A DNA stretch of 64,000 nucleotides from positions 124,001 to 188,000 of the forward strand of contig NZ_CP094241.1 in NCBI RefSeq assembly GCF_022749495.1. The letters run 5' to 3'. Within the stretch, counting starts at the first letter, position 1; each line of letters starts with the position of its first letter. The position numbers and the translations under genes were made by a program. This document shows, piece by piece, positions 53,661 through 62,345 of this stretch. The stretch is from Neisseria macacae ATCC 33926. GTDB lineage: Bacteria; Pseudomonadota; Gammaproteobacteria; Burkholderiales; Neisseriaceae. The notes under the pieces are model-generated. The model did no database searches and was not told the origin of the DNA. It saw only the letters and a list, made by a program, of their open reading frames with translations.

Positions 53661-53704
53661 GTTTCAGACGACCTTGGGGAGAGCGTGGGTAGGTCGTCTG
53701 AAAC
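53661..53704. terminator. Outward DUS pair upstream of miaB
   Basis: TTTCAGACGACC and GGTCGTCTGAAA with a loop of about 18 bases. It lies between two minus-strand genes and may end the upstream gene. A further single DUS is at 53779. Confidence 0.55.
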
Positions 53705-53806
53705 ACTGATTCGTCAGGGCGCAAAAATGCGCGGTTGCGCTGCTGCGGCTGCAACAGCCAACCACGCGGTGTGTGTTTGGGTCGTCTGAAACGGGCAGGC
53801 GGCGGC

Positions 53807-54214
53807 TTATTGCGCGTCTTGCTTAATCTCGTCGCGGACTTCTTTTTGCGTGGTAAAACGGGAGGCTTCGTCGTCGGTCAAAACCCACACTTCGCGCACG
53901 AGGGCGTTGGTGTCGTTGTGTTTGAAGGCGATGGTTTTGCCGGTTTTGCTCGCCAGCCGCCCCATCGGGATGAAGCGGTCGTTTTCGTCGTGGATTTTGG
54001 TGAAACGGGTAATCTGCAGCTTGGCGGAATTGCCGTCGGCAAGGCCCAGCGTCAAGAGGCGCGTCCATGAGAAGCCGCCACGGCTCACTTTCAGATAAGG
54101 CAGTTCGACCTGTTTCAAAACCGCCGCGTCCATATCGCTCGGCAGCTTGCGCTGGGCGGCGTAGGAGACGGTGGAAACCAAAAGGGCAAGCATTAAAATG
54201 AATCCGCGTAACAT
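53807..54214 (-). CDS. Exported hypothetical protein, 135 residues
   Basis: A signal peptide (MLRGFILMLALLVSTVSYA, cleavage near AAQ) predicts a periplasmic protein of about 115 residues. The mature part looks like a small beta-rich domain (LKVSRGGFSWTRLLTLGLADG, KTIAFKHNDTN, VREVWVLTDDEAS). No family is recognised. Codon use matches core genes. The role is unknown. Confidence 0.72.
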   Translation of the reverse strand: MLRGFILMLALLVSTVSYAAQRKLPSDMDAAVLKQVELPYLKVSRGGFSWTRLLTLGLADGNSAKLQITRFTKIHDENDRFIPMGRLASKTGKTIAFKHNDTNALVREVWVLTDDEASRFTTQKEVRDEIKQDAQ

Positions 54215-54345
54215 GATGTTTTCTTTATGGTATAAATGGGTGCGGATTATAGCACAAACGCTTCAAATATGAACAGAGTGATTGTTTTTACAGAACAATT
54301 TTCATTTTCAGATACGGCGTTGCGCCGTGGCGGTTTGGGCTTTCG

Positions 54346-54412
54346 GGGTCGTCTGAAACGGCTGGCGCGGGCAATCTGATGATAAAATACCGCTTATTTT
54401 TCAGACGACCTC
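54346..54412. repeat. DUS inverted pair before hemL
   Basis: GGGTCGTCTGAAA and TTTTCAGACGACC are 41 bases apart with ATAAAATA between, likely part of the hemL promoter region rather than a terminator. Confidence 0.45.
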
Positions 54413-54426
54413 AGAAAGAACCCGCT

Positions 54427-55725
54427 ATGAACCGTAACGAAATCCTGTTTGACCGCGCCAAAGCCATCATCCCCGGCGGCGTGAATTCCCCCGTCCGCGC
54501 ATTCGGCAGCGTCGGCGGCGTGCCGCGCTTCATCAAAAAAGCCGAAGGCGCGTATGTTTGGGACGAAAACGGCACGCGCTACACCGATTACGTCGGTTCG
54601 TGGGGGCCTGCGATTGTCGGACATGCGCACCCCGAAGTCATCGAAGCCGTGCGCGAAGCCGCGTTGGGCGGTTTGTCGTTCGGCGCGCCCACCGAAGGCG
54701 AAATCGTCATCGCCGAAGAAATCGCCAAAATCATGCCGTCCGTCGAACGGCTGCGCCTCGTCAGCTCCGGCACCGAAGCGACCATGACCGCCATCCGCCT
54801 CGCACGCGGCTTTACCGGACGCGACAAAATCATCAAGTTCGAAGGCTGCTACCACGGCCATTCCGACAGCCTGCTGGTCAAAGCCGGCAGCGGCCTGCTC
54901 ACCTTCGGCAACCCGTCTTCCGCAGGCGTTCCTGCCGACTTTACCAAACACACCTTAGTCCTCGAATACAACAACATTACCCAGCTTGAAGAAGCGTTCG
55001 CCCGCAACGGCGACGAAATCGCCTGCGTCATCCTCGAACCCTTCGTCGGCAATATGAACCTGGTCCGCCCGACCGAAGCCTTCGTGAAAGCCCTGCGCGA
55101 ATTGACCGAAAAACACGGCGCCGTGTTGATTTACGACGAAGTGATGACCGGCTTCCGCGTCGCGCTCGGCGGCGCGCAGTCGCTGCACGGCATCACGCCC
55201 GACCTGACCACGATGGGCAAAGTCATCGGCGGCGGTATGCCGCTGGCGGCGTTCGGCGGACGCAAAGACATCATGGAATGTATTTCCCCGCTGGGCGGCG
55301 TGTATCAGGCAGGCACATTGTCGGGCAACCCGATTGCCGTCGCCGCCGGCTTGAAAACGCTTGAAATCATCCAGCGCGAAGGCTTCTACGAAAACCTGAC
55401 CGCCCTGACCCGCCGCCTCGCCGACGGGCTTGCCGCCGCCGCCAAAGCGCACGGCATCGAGTTTACCGCCGACAGCGTGGGCGGTATGTTCGGCCTGTAT
55501 TTCGCCGCCCATGCCCCGCAAAACTACGGCGACATGGCGCGTTCCAATATCGACGCCTTCAAACGCTTCTTCCACGGTATGCTCGACCGCAACACCGCCT
55601 TCGGCCCGTCCGCCTACGAAGCAGGCTTCGTCTCCGCCGCGCACACGCCCGAGCTGATTGACGAAACCATCGCCACCGCGCATCAAGTGTTCGCGGAAAT
55701 GGCGAAATATAGTGGATTAAAATAA
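54427..55725 (+). CDS. hemL: Glutamate-1-semialdehyde 2,1-aminomutase
   Basis: 432 residues from MNRNEILFDRAK; upstream in-frame codons read a DUS. PGGVNSPVRAF, SSGTEATMTAIRLARG, EGCYHGHSDS and TTMGKVIGGGMPLAAFGG with the PLP Lys identify it. It converts glutamate semialdehyde to 5-aminolevulinate, the first tetrapyrrole precursor. The last codons and stop (YSGLK and TAA) are read from the start of the repeat at 55708, so an insertion has rewritten the C-terminus. The catalytic core is intact. Confidence 0.96.
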   Translation: MNRNEILFDRAKAIIPGGVNSPVRAFGSVGGVPRFIKKAEGAYVWDENGTRYTDYVGSWGPAIVGHAHPEVIEAVREAALGGLSFGAPTEGEIVIAEEIAKIMPSVERLRLVSSGTEATMTAIRLARGFTGRDKIIKFEGCYHGHSDSLLVKAGSGLLTFGNPSSAGVPADFTKHTLVLEYNNITQLEEAFARNGDEIACVILEPFVGNMNLVRPTEAFVKALRELTEKHGAVLIYDEVMTGFRVALGGAQSLHGITPDLTTMGKVIGGGMPLAAFGGRKDIMECISPLGGVYQAGTLSGNPIAVAAGLKTLEIIQREGFYENLTALTRRLADGLAAAAKAHGIEFTADSVGGMFGLYFAAHAPQNYGDMARSNIDAFKRFFHGMLDRNTAFGPSAYEAGFVSAAHTPELIDETIATAHQVFAEMAKYSGLK

Positions 55726-55814
55726 AAATGAGACAAGGCGGCAACGCCCGCCGTGTACGGTTAGTACATAAGGACGTTGGCAACGCCGTATCATTGCAAT
55801 TTTAATCCACTATA
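55708..55814. repeat. CREE-like repeat with divergent core
   Basis: 107 bases. Ends TATAGTGGATTAAAAT and ATTTTAATCCACTATA match CREE ends, but the core (AGACAAGGCGGCAACGCCCG, TACATAAGGACGTTGGCAAC) differs from classical CREE. It starts inside the last codons of hemL. A sister copy in reverse lies at 58987-59093. Confidence 0.88.
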
Positions 55815-55884
55815 AGGCGGAATGGCTTGCCGTCAGGGCAGTGCGGGCGACGCCGCCTGATTCGCAGCAATCCGTCCACAAGAC

Positions 55885-55930
55885 AAAAAGGTCGTCTGAA
55901 AACCTAAATTCGGGTTTTCAGACGACCTTT
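55885..55930. terminator. Bidirectional DUS hairpin between hemL and waaA
   Basis: AAAAAGGTCGTCTGAAAACC pairs with GGGTTTTCAGACGACCTTT between convergent genes. Confidence 0.85.
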
Positions 55931-55954
55931 CGTTTGGGGAAGGCAGGTTTGTCC

Positions 55955-57232
55955 TTACGCCTCTTTGCGCGTCAGATGGCGCACAGACGCGGCGATTTCG
56001 TCCGCCATCCGACGGCTGGCGCCTTGATGGCCGGCGACAAAGCGTGCCGCCTGTTGGGCGAAATGGCTGCGTTCGTTCGGGTTTTCCAAACAGGCTGAGA
56101 CGAAGGTACGCCATTCGTCCGCATTCTGCACCTGCACCGCCGCTTGGGCTTCCAGCGCGCTGCGGCAGGCGGCGGCAAAGTTGTAGGTGGAAAAGCCGAA
56201 CACGGTCGGAATGCCGCAGGCTATCGGCTCGATGATGTTTTGACAGCCGCTGTCCACGAGGCTGCCGCCGACAAAGGCGACATCCGAACTGAGGTAGTAG
56301 GCAAAGAGTTCGCCCATGCTGTCGCCCACCCAGACTTGGGTTTGTCGGGAAACCGGCAGGTTGTCGCTGCGTTTTTGAACGGTATAACCCAATGCCTGCG
56401 CCGTTTCAAAGGTCGTCTGAAAACGCTCCGGATGGCGCGGAACGACGACCAGCAAGGCATCGCCGGTATATTTTTTCCATGCTTCGAGCAAGAGCGCCGC
56501 TTCGTCTTGCTCTTTGTAAAAGCGGGTGCTGGCGCAGACGGCGACGGGGCGCGTGCCTATGCGTTCGCGGAAGGCCGCCGCCAGCGCGCGCATCCGTTCG
56601 GGCGGGGAAATATCGTATTTGGTGTTGCCGCAGACATGGACGTTGGACGCGCCGATCAAGTGCAGCCGCTCCGCGTCTTCGGCGGTTTGCGCGAAACAGC
56701 CGCTTAAGGTTTGCAGCGCAGGCTCGAACAGGTTGCGGATTTTCAAATAGCCGCGCTGCGATTTTTCAGACAGGCGGGCGTTGGCGAGAAACAGGGGGAC
56801 GTGCGCGTCGGCGCAGGCGTGCATGAGGTTGGGCCAGATTTCCGTTTCCATCAGTACGCCGAACAGTGGGCGGTGTTCCTTCAGGAATTGGGCGACCCAT
56901 TCGGGTTTGTCGTAAGGCAGGTAACGGCATTGCGCGTCGGGGAACAGTTCTTTCGCGGCGGCGCGTCCGGTCGGCGTCATTTGGGTCATGAGCAGCGGCG
57001 CGTCGGGGAAATGGCGGCGCAGCGCCTCCACCAAGGGCTGCGCGGCACGGGTTTCGCCAACCGATACGGCATGCACCCAAATCGGACGCTGCACAGGCCG
57101 GTCAAACGGTTCGCCGAAACGCTCGCCCCAATGGTAGAGATAGGCAGGCGATTTGACGGCGCGCTTTTTGAGATAGTGGCGGATAAGCGGCGGCGCGATG
57201 CGCCATAATTGCGTGTAAAACCAACGATTCAT
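55955..57232 (-). CDS. waaA: 3-deoxy-D-manno-octulosonic acid (Kdo) transferase
   Basis: 425 residues from the ATG at 57232 behind GAGTGG (a GTG three codons earlier is possible). A short N-terminal hydrophobic anchor precedes WVHAVSVGETRAAQPL, with the catalytic Glu in GETRA. TQMTPTGRAAA, METEIWPNLM, LFLANARLSEKS, and the Kdo/CMP-binding GGSLVDSGCQNIIEP follow. It adds Kdo from CMP-Kdo to lipid IVA, linking the lipid A genes at 43.7-47 kb to core oligosaccharide. A DUS lies in the coding sequence near 56408. Confidence 0.95.
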   Translation of the reverse strand: MNRWFYTQLWRIAPPLIRHYLKKRAVKSPAYLYHWGERFGEPFDRPVQRPIWVHAVSVGETRAAQPLVEALRRHFPDAPLLMTQMTPTGRAAAKELFPDAQCRYLPYDKPEWVAQFLKEHRPLFGVLMETEIWPNLMHACADAHVPLFLANARLSEKSQRGYLKIRNLFEPALQTLSGCFAQTAEDAERLHLIGASNVHVCGNTKYDISPPERMRALAAAFRERIGTRPVAVCASTRFYKEQDEAALLLEAWKKYTGDALLVVVPRHPERFQTTFETAQALGYTVQKRSDNLPVSRQTQVWVGDSMGELFAYYLSSDVAFVGGSLVDSGCQNIIEPIACGIPTVFGFSTYNFAAACRSALEAQAAVQVQNADEWRTFVSACLENPNERSHFAQQAARFVAGHQGASRRMADEIAASVRHLTRKEA

Positions 57233-57398
57233 GTATTCCACTCGAAAACGGTACGGACGGGAAGGCGGACGGTGCGGATTCTAGGCGGTTGACGGTTTCA
57301 AGCTGCCTGTCGCCGAACCTCCGGTTTCCCGGACCTATTCTAGCCGATTTTGCCGCTTCGCCCACGCCTCTTTTGAGCTGACTTGATGTAACGGCGAA

Positions 57399-57442
57399 AA
57401 AAAGGTCGTCTGAAAACCCGAAATCCGATTTTCAGACGACCT
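57399..57442. terminator. DUS hairpin after the MFS gene
   Basis: AAAAAGGTCGTCTGAAAACC and GGTTTTCAGACGACC-type arms (loop about 13 bases), 23 bases past the minus-strand MFS stop. Confidence 0.75.
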
Positions 57443-57464
57443 GTCTTGGTTGCGTCGCAGCGGT

Positions 57465-58679
57465 TTACGCCGGTTTCTTTTCGCGTATCGGCAGGTTCAG
57501 CAAAGCCGCCGTCCCCGCCAACACCGCGTCGGCATACCACATCCAGCCGTAATCGTTAAACCGGTAAATCACGATGCCGCCGATATACGAGCCTAAAAAG
57601 CCGCCGATTTGGTGGCTCAACATCGTCAGCCCGAACAGCGTCGCCAGATAGCGCGTGCCGAACAGCTTGCCCGTAATCGCAGCGGTCGGGGCGACGGTGG
57701 CGAGCCAAGTGAAACCGAGCGCGGCGGCGAAAATGTAGAAATTGACGTCGGTTCTCGGAGCGGCAAGGTATATCAGCACCATCGCCACACGCGAGGCGTA
57801 GAGTCCGAACAAAACGTATTTGCCTAAAAACCGCCCCGTACACCAGCCCGAAAAAATGCAGCCCGCGATGTTCGCCAAACCGATAATCGCAATCGAAGTC
57901 GAAGCGACCGAAGCGGGCAGGCCGCAGAGCGCGATTTCGTTGGGCAGGTGGGTTACCAAAAACGCAATGTGGAAACCGCAGGTAAAAAAGCCCAAGTGCA
58001 GCAGGATGTAGCTTCGATCTTTAAACGCCGCTTTGACCGCCTGCCCCAGCGTTTGCCCGTTTTCAGACGACGTATGGTGCGTGGCGACAGCGTTTTTGCC
58101 GCCCGCCAGCCACCACGAAATCGGCAGGATTAAAAGCGCAATCCCGCCCCAAACATAAAACGTCCCCGTCCAGCCGACGGCGGGCAACACCAGCAAACCC
58201 TGCACCAGCGGCGCAAACAGAAACTGCCCCGCCGAACCGCCTGCGTTGACCAGACCCGAAGCCAAACCGCGTTTGTGCGGCGGCACTTTTGCCGCGACCT
58301 GCCCCATGATGATGGAGAAACCACCCGCGCCCGTTCCGAATGCAAAAAGCAGCCCGATTGCCAGCATCAGCCCCCAATAAGTCGGCATCTGCGGCACCAT
58401 CAGGCAGGCACAGACCAACAGCAATGCGCCGCCGCCCAAAACCTTAAACGCGCCGAAGCGGTCGGCAAGCGCGCCGGAAAGCGGCTGGGACACGCCCCAC
58501 ATCAACTGGAAAACGGCAATAATCAGGCTGAACTCTTGGATACTCAGCTCGGTAGAGTCGACGACGGGGCGGACAAACAGTCCCATAGTCATGCGCATAC
58601 CGATGGTAATCAGCAGGATGGCGGCGGCAGCGGCGGTCACCAGCCAAAGGTTGGGGGATTTTTGCTGTGTGTGGGTCAT
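57465..58679 (-). CDS. Major facilitator superfamily transporter
   Basis: 404 residues with 12 predicted membrane helices. The loop 2-3 motif is QPLSGALADRFGAFKVL, and GTGAGGFSIIMGQVAAKVPPHKRGLASGLVNAGG (shown by ends) carries the loop 4-5 arginine region, typical of OFA/monocarboxylate-like MFS proteins. The C-terminal half has MLSHQIGGFLGSYIGG. It is a single inner-membrane permease for an unknown organic anion or drug. Alone on the minus strand; the 307 bases upstream hold a DUS hairpin and a CREE-like repeat. Confidence 0.87.
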   Translation of the reverse strand: MTHTQQKSPNLWLVTAAAAAILLITIGMRMTMGLFVRPVVDSTELSIQEFSLIIAVFQLMWGVSQPLSGALADRFGAFKVLGGGALLLVCACLMVPQMPTYWGLMLAIGLLFAFGTGAGGFSIIMGQVAAKVPPHKRGLASGLVNAGGSAGQFLFAPLVQGLLVLPAVGWTGTFYVWGGIALLILPISWWLAGGKNAVATHHTSSENGQTLGQAVKAAFKDRSYILLHLGFFTCGFHIAFLVTHLPNEIALCGLPASVASTSIAIIGLANIAGCIFSGWCTGRFLGKYVLFGLYASRVAMVLIYLAAPRTDVNFYIFAAALGFTWLATVAPTAAITGKLFGTRYLATLFGLTMLSHQIGGFLGSYIGGIVIYRFNDYGWMWYADAVLAGTAALLNLPIREKKPA

Positions 58680-58880
58680 GGTTATTGTTTGTTTCTATTG
58701 GAAAATGCCGTTCAATCAAACGGCAGAATGACGGATTTTAACAAACGGGCTGACGCAGGCTAAATAACTCCTGATACTTTGGATATAGCCAAAACCTCTA
58801 TCCGCGCTGCATTGACCGTTCCCCTTTATCCGCAAGGCAGGACATGGAACGCGGACGGAAATTCAGCGCGTAAAGAACGG

Positions 58881-58926
58881 CAAAGGTCGTCTGAAAACCC
58901 GAAATCCGATTTTCAGACGACCTTTG
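58881..58926. terminator. DUS hairpin upstream of rsmJ
   Basis: CAAAGGTCGTCTGAAAA pairs with TTTTCAGACGACCTTTG. Nothing else is identified in 58680-58880. Confidence 0.6.
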
Positions 58927-58986
58927 TCCCAAGAACGGATAAAATCCGTATTGATGAAGCCATATCGGCTTCAAGCGGATTCCCGA

Positions 58987-59093
58987 TATAGTGGATTAAA
59001 ATTGCAATAATACGGCATTACCAACGCCCTTATGTACTACCCGTACACGGCGGGCGTTGCCGCCTTGTCTCATTTTTATTTTAATCCACTATA
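58987..59093. repeat. CREE-like repeat with divergent core, reversed
   Basis: 107 bases, reverse complement of the type at 55708-55814 with a few changes (CAATAATACGGCATTACCAA). It ends 39 bases before rsmJ, so its end may supply the rsmJ promoter (TATATAAT at 59089-59096). Confidence 0.88.
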
Positions 59094-59132
59094 TAATCCG
59101 CCCTTTTCAGACGACCCCGACCCGCAACCGCC

Positions 59133-59888
59133 ATGACGCCCATTTATCTCGACGACACCGCCACCGAACACGCCCGCCGTTTGGCGCGGCAATTTCAGCT
59201 TCCGATTTTGTCCGACCTGCCCGACAGCGGCGAATACCTGCTTGCCGATGCGGAGGGCGTCAGCTTGTGCCGCGCGGGGGAGAAGGGGCGCGTCCGCGTT
59301 GATTTCGGCGGCGGTGCAGCCCAATACCGGCGCACCAAAGGCGGCGGCGAGCTGATTGCCAAAGCGGTCAACCACACAACCAAACCGACCGTCTGGGATG
59401 GTACCGGCGGACTCGGGCGCGACAGTTTCGTCCTCGCCTCGCTTGGTTTGAACGTCCACACTTTCGAGCAGCATCCCGCCGTTGCCTGCCTGCTTGCCGA
59501 CGGCCTCGAACGCGCGCTGCAAGAGCCTGAAATTCAAGACATCGCCCGCCGCATGACTTTCCATTATGGCAACGCCGTCGAGTTGATGCGCGAACTCGCC
59601 GCCCAATCGCGCCCCGACATCGTGTACCTCGACCCCATGTACCCCGAACGCCAAAAATCCGCCGCCGTCAAAAAAGAAATGGCGTATTTCCACAGCGTCG
59701 TCGGTGCCGCCCAAGAAGAAGCCGAGCTGCTTGCCGCCGCCCGCGCTGTCGCCAAAAAGCGCGTCGTCGTCAAACGCCCGCGCCTCGGCGAGTTTCTCAA
59801 CGGCGAAAAACCCGCCTACCAATACACGGGCAAAAGCACCCGCTTTGATGTGTACTTGCCTGATTATCCGGTTAAAGACGGGGAATAA
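59133..59888 (+). CDS. rsmJ: 16S rRNA (guanine-1516-N2)-methyltransferase
   Basis: 251 residues. VRVDFGGGAAQYRRTKGGG-type substrate region, SAM motif VWDGTGGLGRDSFVLASLG, and catalytic IVYLDPMYPERQ identify RsmJ. VKRPRLGEFL and YQYTGKSTRFDVYL close the domain. It methylates G1516 in the 3' minor domain of 16S rRNA. Preceded by the CREE-like repeat and followed three bases later by a CREE. Confidence 0.94.
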   Translation: MTPIYLDDTATEHARRLARQFQLPILSDLPDSGEYLLADAEGVSLCRAGEKGRVRVDFGGGAAQYRRTKGGGELIAKAVNHTTKPTVWDGTGGLGRDSFVLASLGLNVHTFEQHPAVACLLADGLERALQEPEIQDIARRMTFHYGNAVELMRELAAQSRPDIVYLDPMYPERQKSAAVKKEMAYFHSVVGAAQEEAELLAAARAVAKKRVVVKRPRLGEFLNGEKPAYQYTGKSTRFDVYLPDYPVKDGE

Positions 59889-59890
59889 TT

Positions 59891-59997
59891 TATAGTGGAT
59901 TAACTTTAAACCAGTACGGCGTTACCTCGCCTTGCCGTACTATCTGTACTGTCTGCGGCTTCGTCGCCTTGTCCTGATTTAAATTTAATCCACTATA
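59891..59997. repeat. Correia repeat (CREE), short form
   Basis: 107 bases with TATAGTGGATTAACTTTAAA and TTTAAATTTAATCCACTATA ends, no IHF insert. It abuts the DUS hairpin at 59998. Confidence 0.95.
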
Positions 59998-60045
59998 AAA
60001 CGCAAAGGTCGTCTGAAAACTGATTTTCAGACGACCTTTGCGTTT
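59998..60045. terminator. Extended DUS hairpin between rsmJ and the Slam gene
   Basis: AAACGCAAAGGTCGTCTGAAAA pairs with its full complement around a CTGA loop, a 22-base perfect stem (arms given by their ends AAACGCAAAGG and CCTTTGCGTTT). It is the longest perfect DUS hairpin in the window. Confidence 0.85.
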
Positions 60046-60057
60046 CTGCGTCCTGCG

Positions 60058-61497
60058 TTAGAACGATTTGACCAGCGACAGACCGACTTCGTTTTGCTTA
60101 TAGCTGTACAGCCAGTCGGTGTTGCCGTGGACGCGGCGGTGTTTGTAGCTGAGGACGGGCTTCATGCCGGCGAATTTCCAGCGGTCCGCGCCTATGCTGA
60201 GGCGGTAGGTCTGTTCTTTGTCGCGGCGGCGTTGTTCGAGTACGGCGTTTTCTTCGCGGTGGCTGCGGATGCCGAAGGTGGCGGAGGCGGAGGCGTCGAA
60301 ACCGGCTTCAAACATTTTTGCCGCGCCCAGCCGTGCGGAGATGAGGCGGTAGCTGTCCACCGGCTCTTTGGCTTTGCGCTGCTGCCAGTCTATGCCGCCG
60401 TAGAGCATGAGGTCGTTGCGCGGGAAGTAGGACAGGGTGTTGTAAACGGAGAAGAGGCTGCCGTCGAGCAGGCGGGTTTTGTCGGAATAGGAGAGGTGTT
60501 TCCACTCGGCTTCGGTGTTCCACGTCCAACTGCCTTTGTCGAGGTTCCACTCGCTGCGCACGCCGTAGGCGCGGTTGAGGGTTTTGCCGCCGCTGCCGTT
60601 CCATTCGACGAGCGGGGCGAGGGCGAAGGTGTGGCGGTGGTTTTCAAACTGGTAGCCTGCGCTGAGGTTGAGCGTGTGTTCGTTGAAGTCTTTATGGTCG
60701 TGGTAGAAACGTCCGTAGCCGAGCGCGCGGGCGGCGATGCCGTGGTGTCCTTTAATCTGCCAGCGGCGGACGGCGGCGGCTTCGTATTTGATGCCGTTGG
60801 CGGAAATGGGTTGGTCGCCTGAAAATTCTTCCCAGCATTCGCCGTCGATTTCGGTTTTACACCACACTTTGCCGCTGGCTTCGTTGATGTTGCTGTTGTA
60901 GACGGCGCCGACGGAAAGGCTGCCCTGCCAGCTTTGGCGTTGGTTTAGAGAGTCGCGAAAATGGCCGATGTTTTCTTTGACGGCTTCGGGCAGGTCTTCG
61001 TTTTGCAGGCGCATAAATTCGGAAGTGGCTTCGCGGTTCAGACGACCTTCAAAGAGCAGGCGGGCGTAATCGAGCCGTCCGCGCGTGAAGTCGGGATGGC
61101 GTTGCAGCAGGGTTTCGTAGTCTTGTTTGGCGGCTTTCCATCTGCCTTCGCCGCGGGCGAGCGAGGCGCGGGCAAAGAGGGCGATGTCGGGGTCGTATTC
61201 GGTTTGCTGGGTATAACGCTCAAGCAGCGGGCGCACGGTTTGCCAGTCGCTGCGGTTGACGGCGTTAAACAGGGCTTCGCCTTGGTCGGCTTCGGGGTCG
61301 GTTTCGGCTGTCTGCCCGATGTGTTCGGCGGGAATGTCGAGGCGGTATTCGCGCACTTTTTGTTCCTGTTCCTGCATGGTTTGGCGGGTGTCCTGCCACA
61401 GACGTTGCGCGGTACGGTCGTCTGAAAAGTCAGAACGGGGCGCGGCAAGGACGGGGGCGGCAAGAAACAGGATAAGGCAGGCAGACGGTTTGTACAT
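60058..61497 (-). CDS. Surface lipoprotein assembly modifier-type translocator (Slam, DUF560)
   Basis: 479 residues. A signal peptide ends near VLAAP. Residues about 75-175 are TPR-like (LFARASLARGEGRWKAAKQDYE and RGRLDYARLLFEGRL in parts). A 14-strand outer-membrane barrel follows from SLSVGAVYNSNINEASGKVW, ending in LSLVKSF with the terminal Phe. Slam proteins carry surface lipoproteins or hemophores across the outer membrane (type XI secretion). It lies directly downstream of a cargo-like gene on the same strand. Confidence 0.93.
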   Translation of the reverse strand: MYKPSACLILFLAAPVLAAPRSDFSDDRTAQRLWQDTRQTMQEQEQKVREYRLDIPAEHIGQTAETDPEADQGEALFNAVNRSDWQTVRPLLERYTQQTEYDPDIALFARASLARGEGRWKAAKQDYETLLQRHPDFTRGRLDYARLLFEGRLNREATSEFMRLQNEDLPEAVKENIGHFRDSLNQRQSWQGSLSVGAVYNSNINEASGKVWCKTEIDGECWEEFSGDQPISANGIKYEAAAVRRWQIKGHHGIAARALGYGRFYHDHKDFNEHTLNLSAGYQFENHRHTFALAPLVEWNGSGGKTLNRAYGVRSEWNLDKGSWTWNTEAEWKHLSYSDKTRLLDGSLFSVYNTLSYFPRNDLMLYGGIDWQQRKAKEPVDSYRLISARLGAAKMFEAGFDASASATFGIRSHREENAVLEQRRRDKEQTYRLSIGADRWKFAGMKPVLSYKHRRVHGNTDWLYSYKQNEVGLSLVKSF

Positions 61498-61558
61498 GGT
61501 GTCGGCTTTCCGGTCGGCGGTTTCAGACGACCTTGAGAAGGTTGGCGGGCTGGTGTTT

Positions 61559-61590
61559 AAAAAAGCCTGCGTGAAGCAGGCTTTATTTTA
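61559..61590 (-). terminator. Hairpin between the cargo and Slam genes
   Basis: AAAGCCTGC and GCAGGCTTT pair around GTGAA, with A/T runs on both sides. It lies 15 bases beyond the cargo stop (minus strand), so it probably lowers Slam expression relative to cargo. Confidence 0.8.
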
Positions 61591-61604
61591 CTTAACTACG
61601 GATT

Positions 61605-62345
61605 TTAGCGTTTCACACCGCCGAATGCCGTATCCAAGTTGCGGTCGGTTTTAAATTTGGCAACACCGGCCAGCGCGCTTGCGTTGTGACCGAAGAAGTG
61701 GCCTTCGGTTTTACCAAAGTGGCCGTTGGCGCGGGCGTAGCCTTCAAACGATGCGCTGGACGGTTTGATGCGGGAATGGATGTCCATCTGTACAGCGTTG
61801 TTTTTCATAGAACCTGCCAAGACGCGTTGACCGAAGTCTGCGCGCAAAGTACCGACCATCGGGTTGTTGCCGGTGTAGTTGTTGATACCTTTGACGGCGT
61901 AGTTGGCTACACCGGATACCGGCATAGAGGTGGCGCGTTTGTCGCCTGAGTAGAAAACACCGCGGTTGGTGCCTTTGGCGTATTCTTTACCGACCCACTC
62001 GCCGTAGTACACTTCAGAGCCGCCGCTCTTGATGGTGTTGAACGCATAGCGGCCGAGGTTTTGACGGGTGTATGCGTCGTTGACCTGTACGGTTTTCACG
62101 CCGTTGCGGTCTACATTGCCAGGCATGCGGTTGACGTTGGTGTAGTGTACGCCTGAACGGTAGGCAGCGTGTTTCATCACTTTTTCGCCTTCGGCTTCAG
62201 AGGCGGGTTTGCCCCATTTTTTGCCGTATTTGTGGTTTTGGTAACCGTAATCAAATGGATTGTAGGCATTGTTGGCAGCAAATACGCCTGCGCTGAACAA
62301 AACGGCTAAAACAGCAGCGGTGGTTTTTTGCAGATTCAGTTTCAT
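61605..62345 (-). CDS. Slam-dependent secreted hemophore-like protein (hemophilin-type)
   Basis: 246 residues behind TAAGGAGCGTATC. The signal peptide (KTTAAVLAVLFSAGVFAAN) has no lipobox Cys, so the protein is probably secreted, not lipidated. The N-terminal part is His/Tyr-rich (NPFDYGYQNHKYGKKWG, KHAAYRSGVHYTNVNR), suiting heme contact. The C-terminal half reads like the 8-strand TbpB-type barrel of Slam cargo: FYSGDKRATSMPVSGVANY, LRADFGQRVLAGSM, FEGYARANGHFG, GHFFGHNASALAGVAKF and an AFGG end. The HphA/hemophilin group is the closest description. Heme binding is inference. Confidence 0.82.
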   Translation of the reverse strand: MKLNLQKTTAAVLAVLFSAGVFAANNAYNPFDYGYQNHKYGKKWGKPASEAEGEKVMKHAAYRSGVHYTNVNRMPGNVDRNGVKTVQVNDAYTRQNLGRYAFNTIKSGGSEVYYGEWVGKEYAKGTNRGVFYSGDKRATSMPVSGVANYAVKGINNYTGNNPMVGTLRADFGQRVLAGSMKNNAVQMDIHSRIKPSSASFEGYARANGHFGKTEGHFFGHNASALAGVAKFKTDRNLDTAFGGVKR

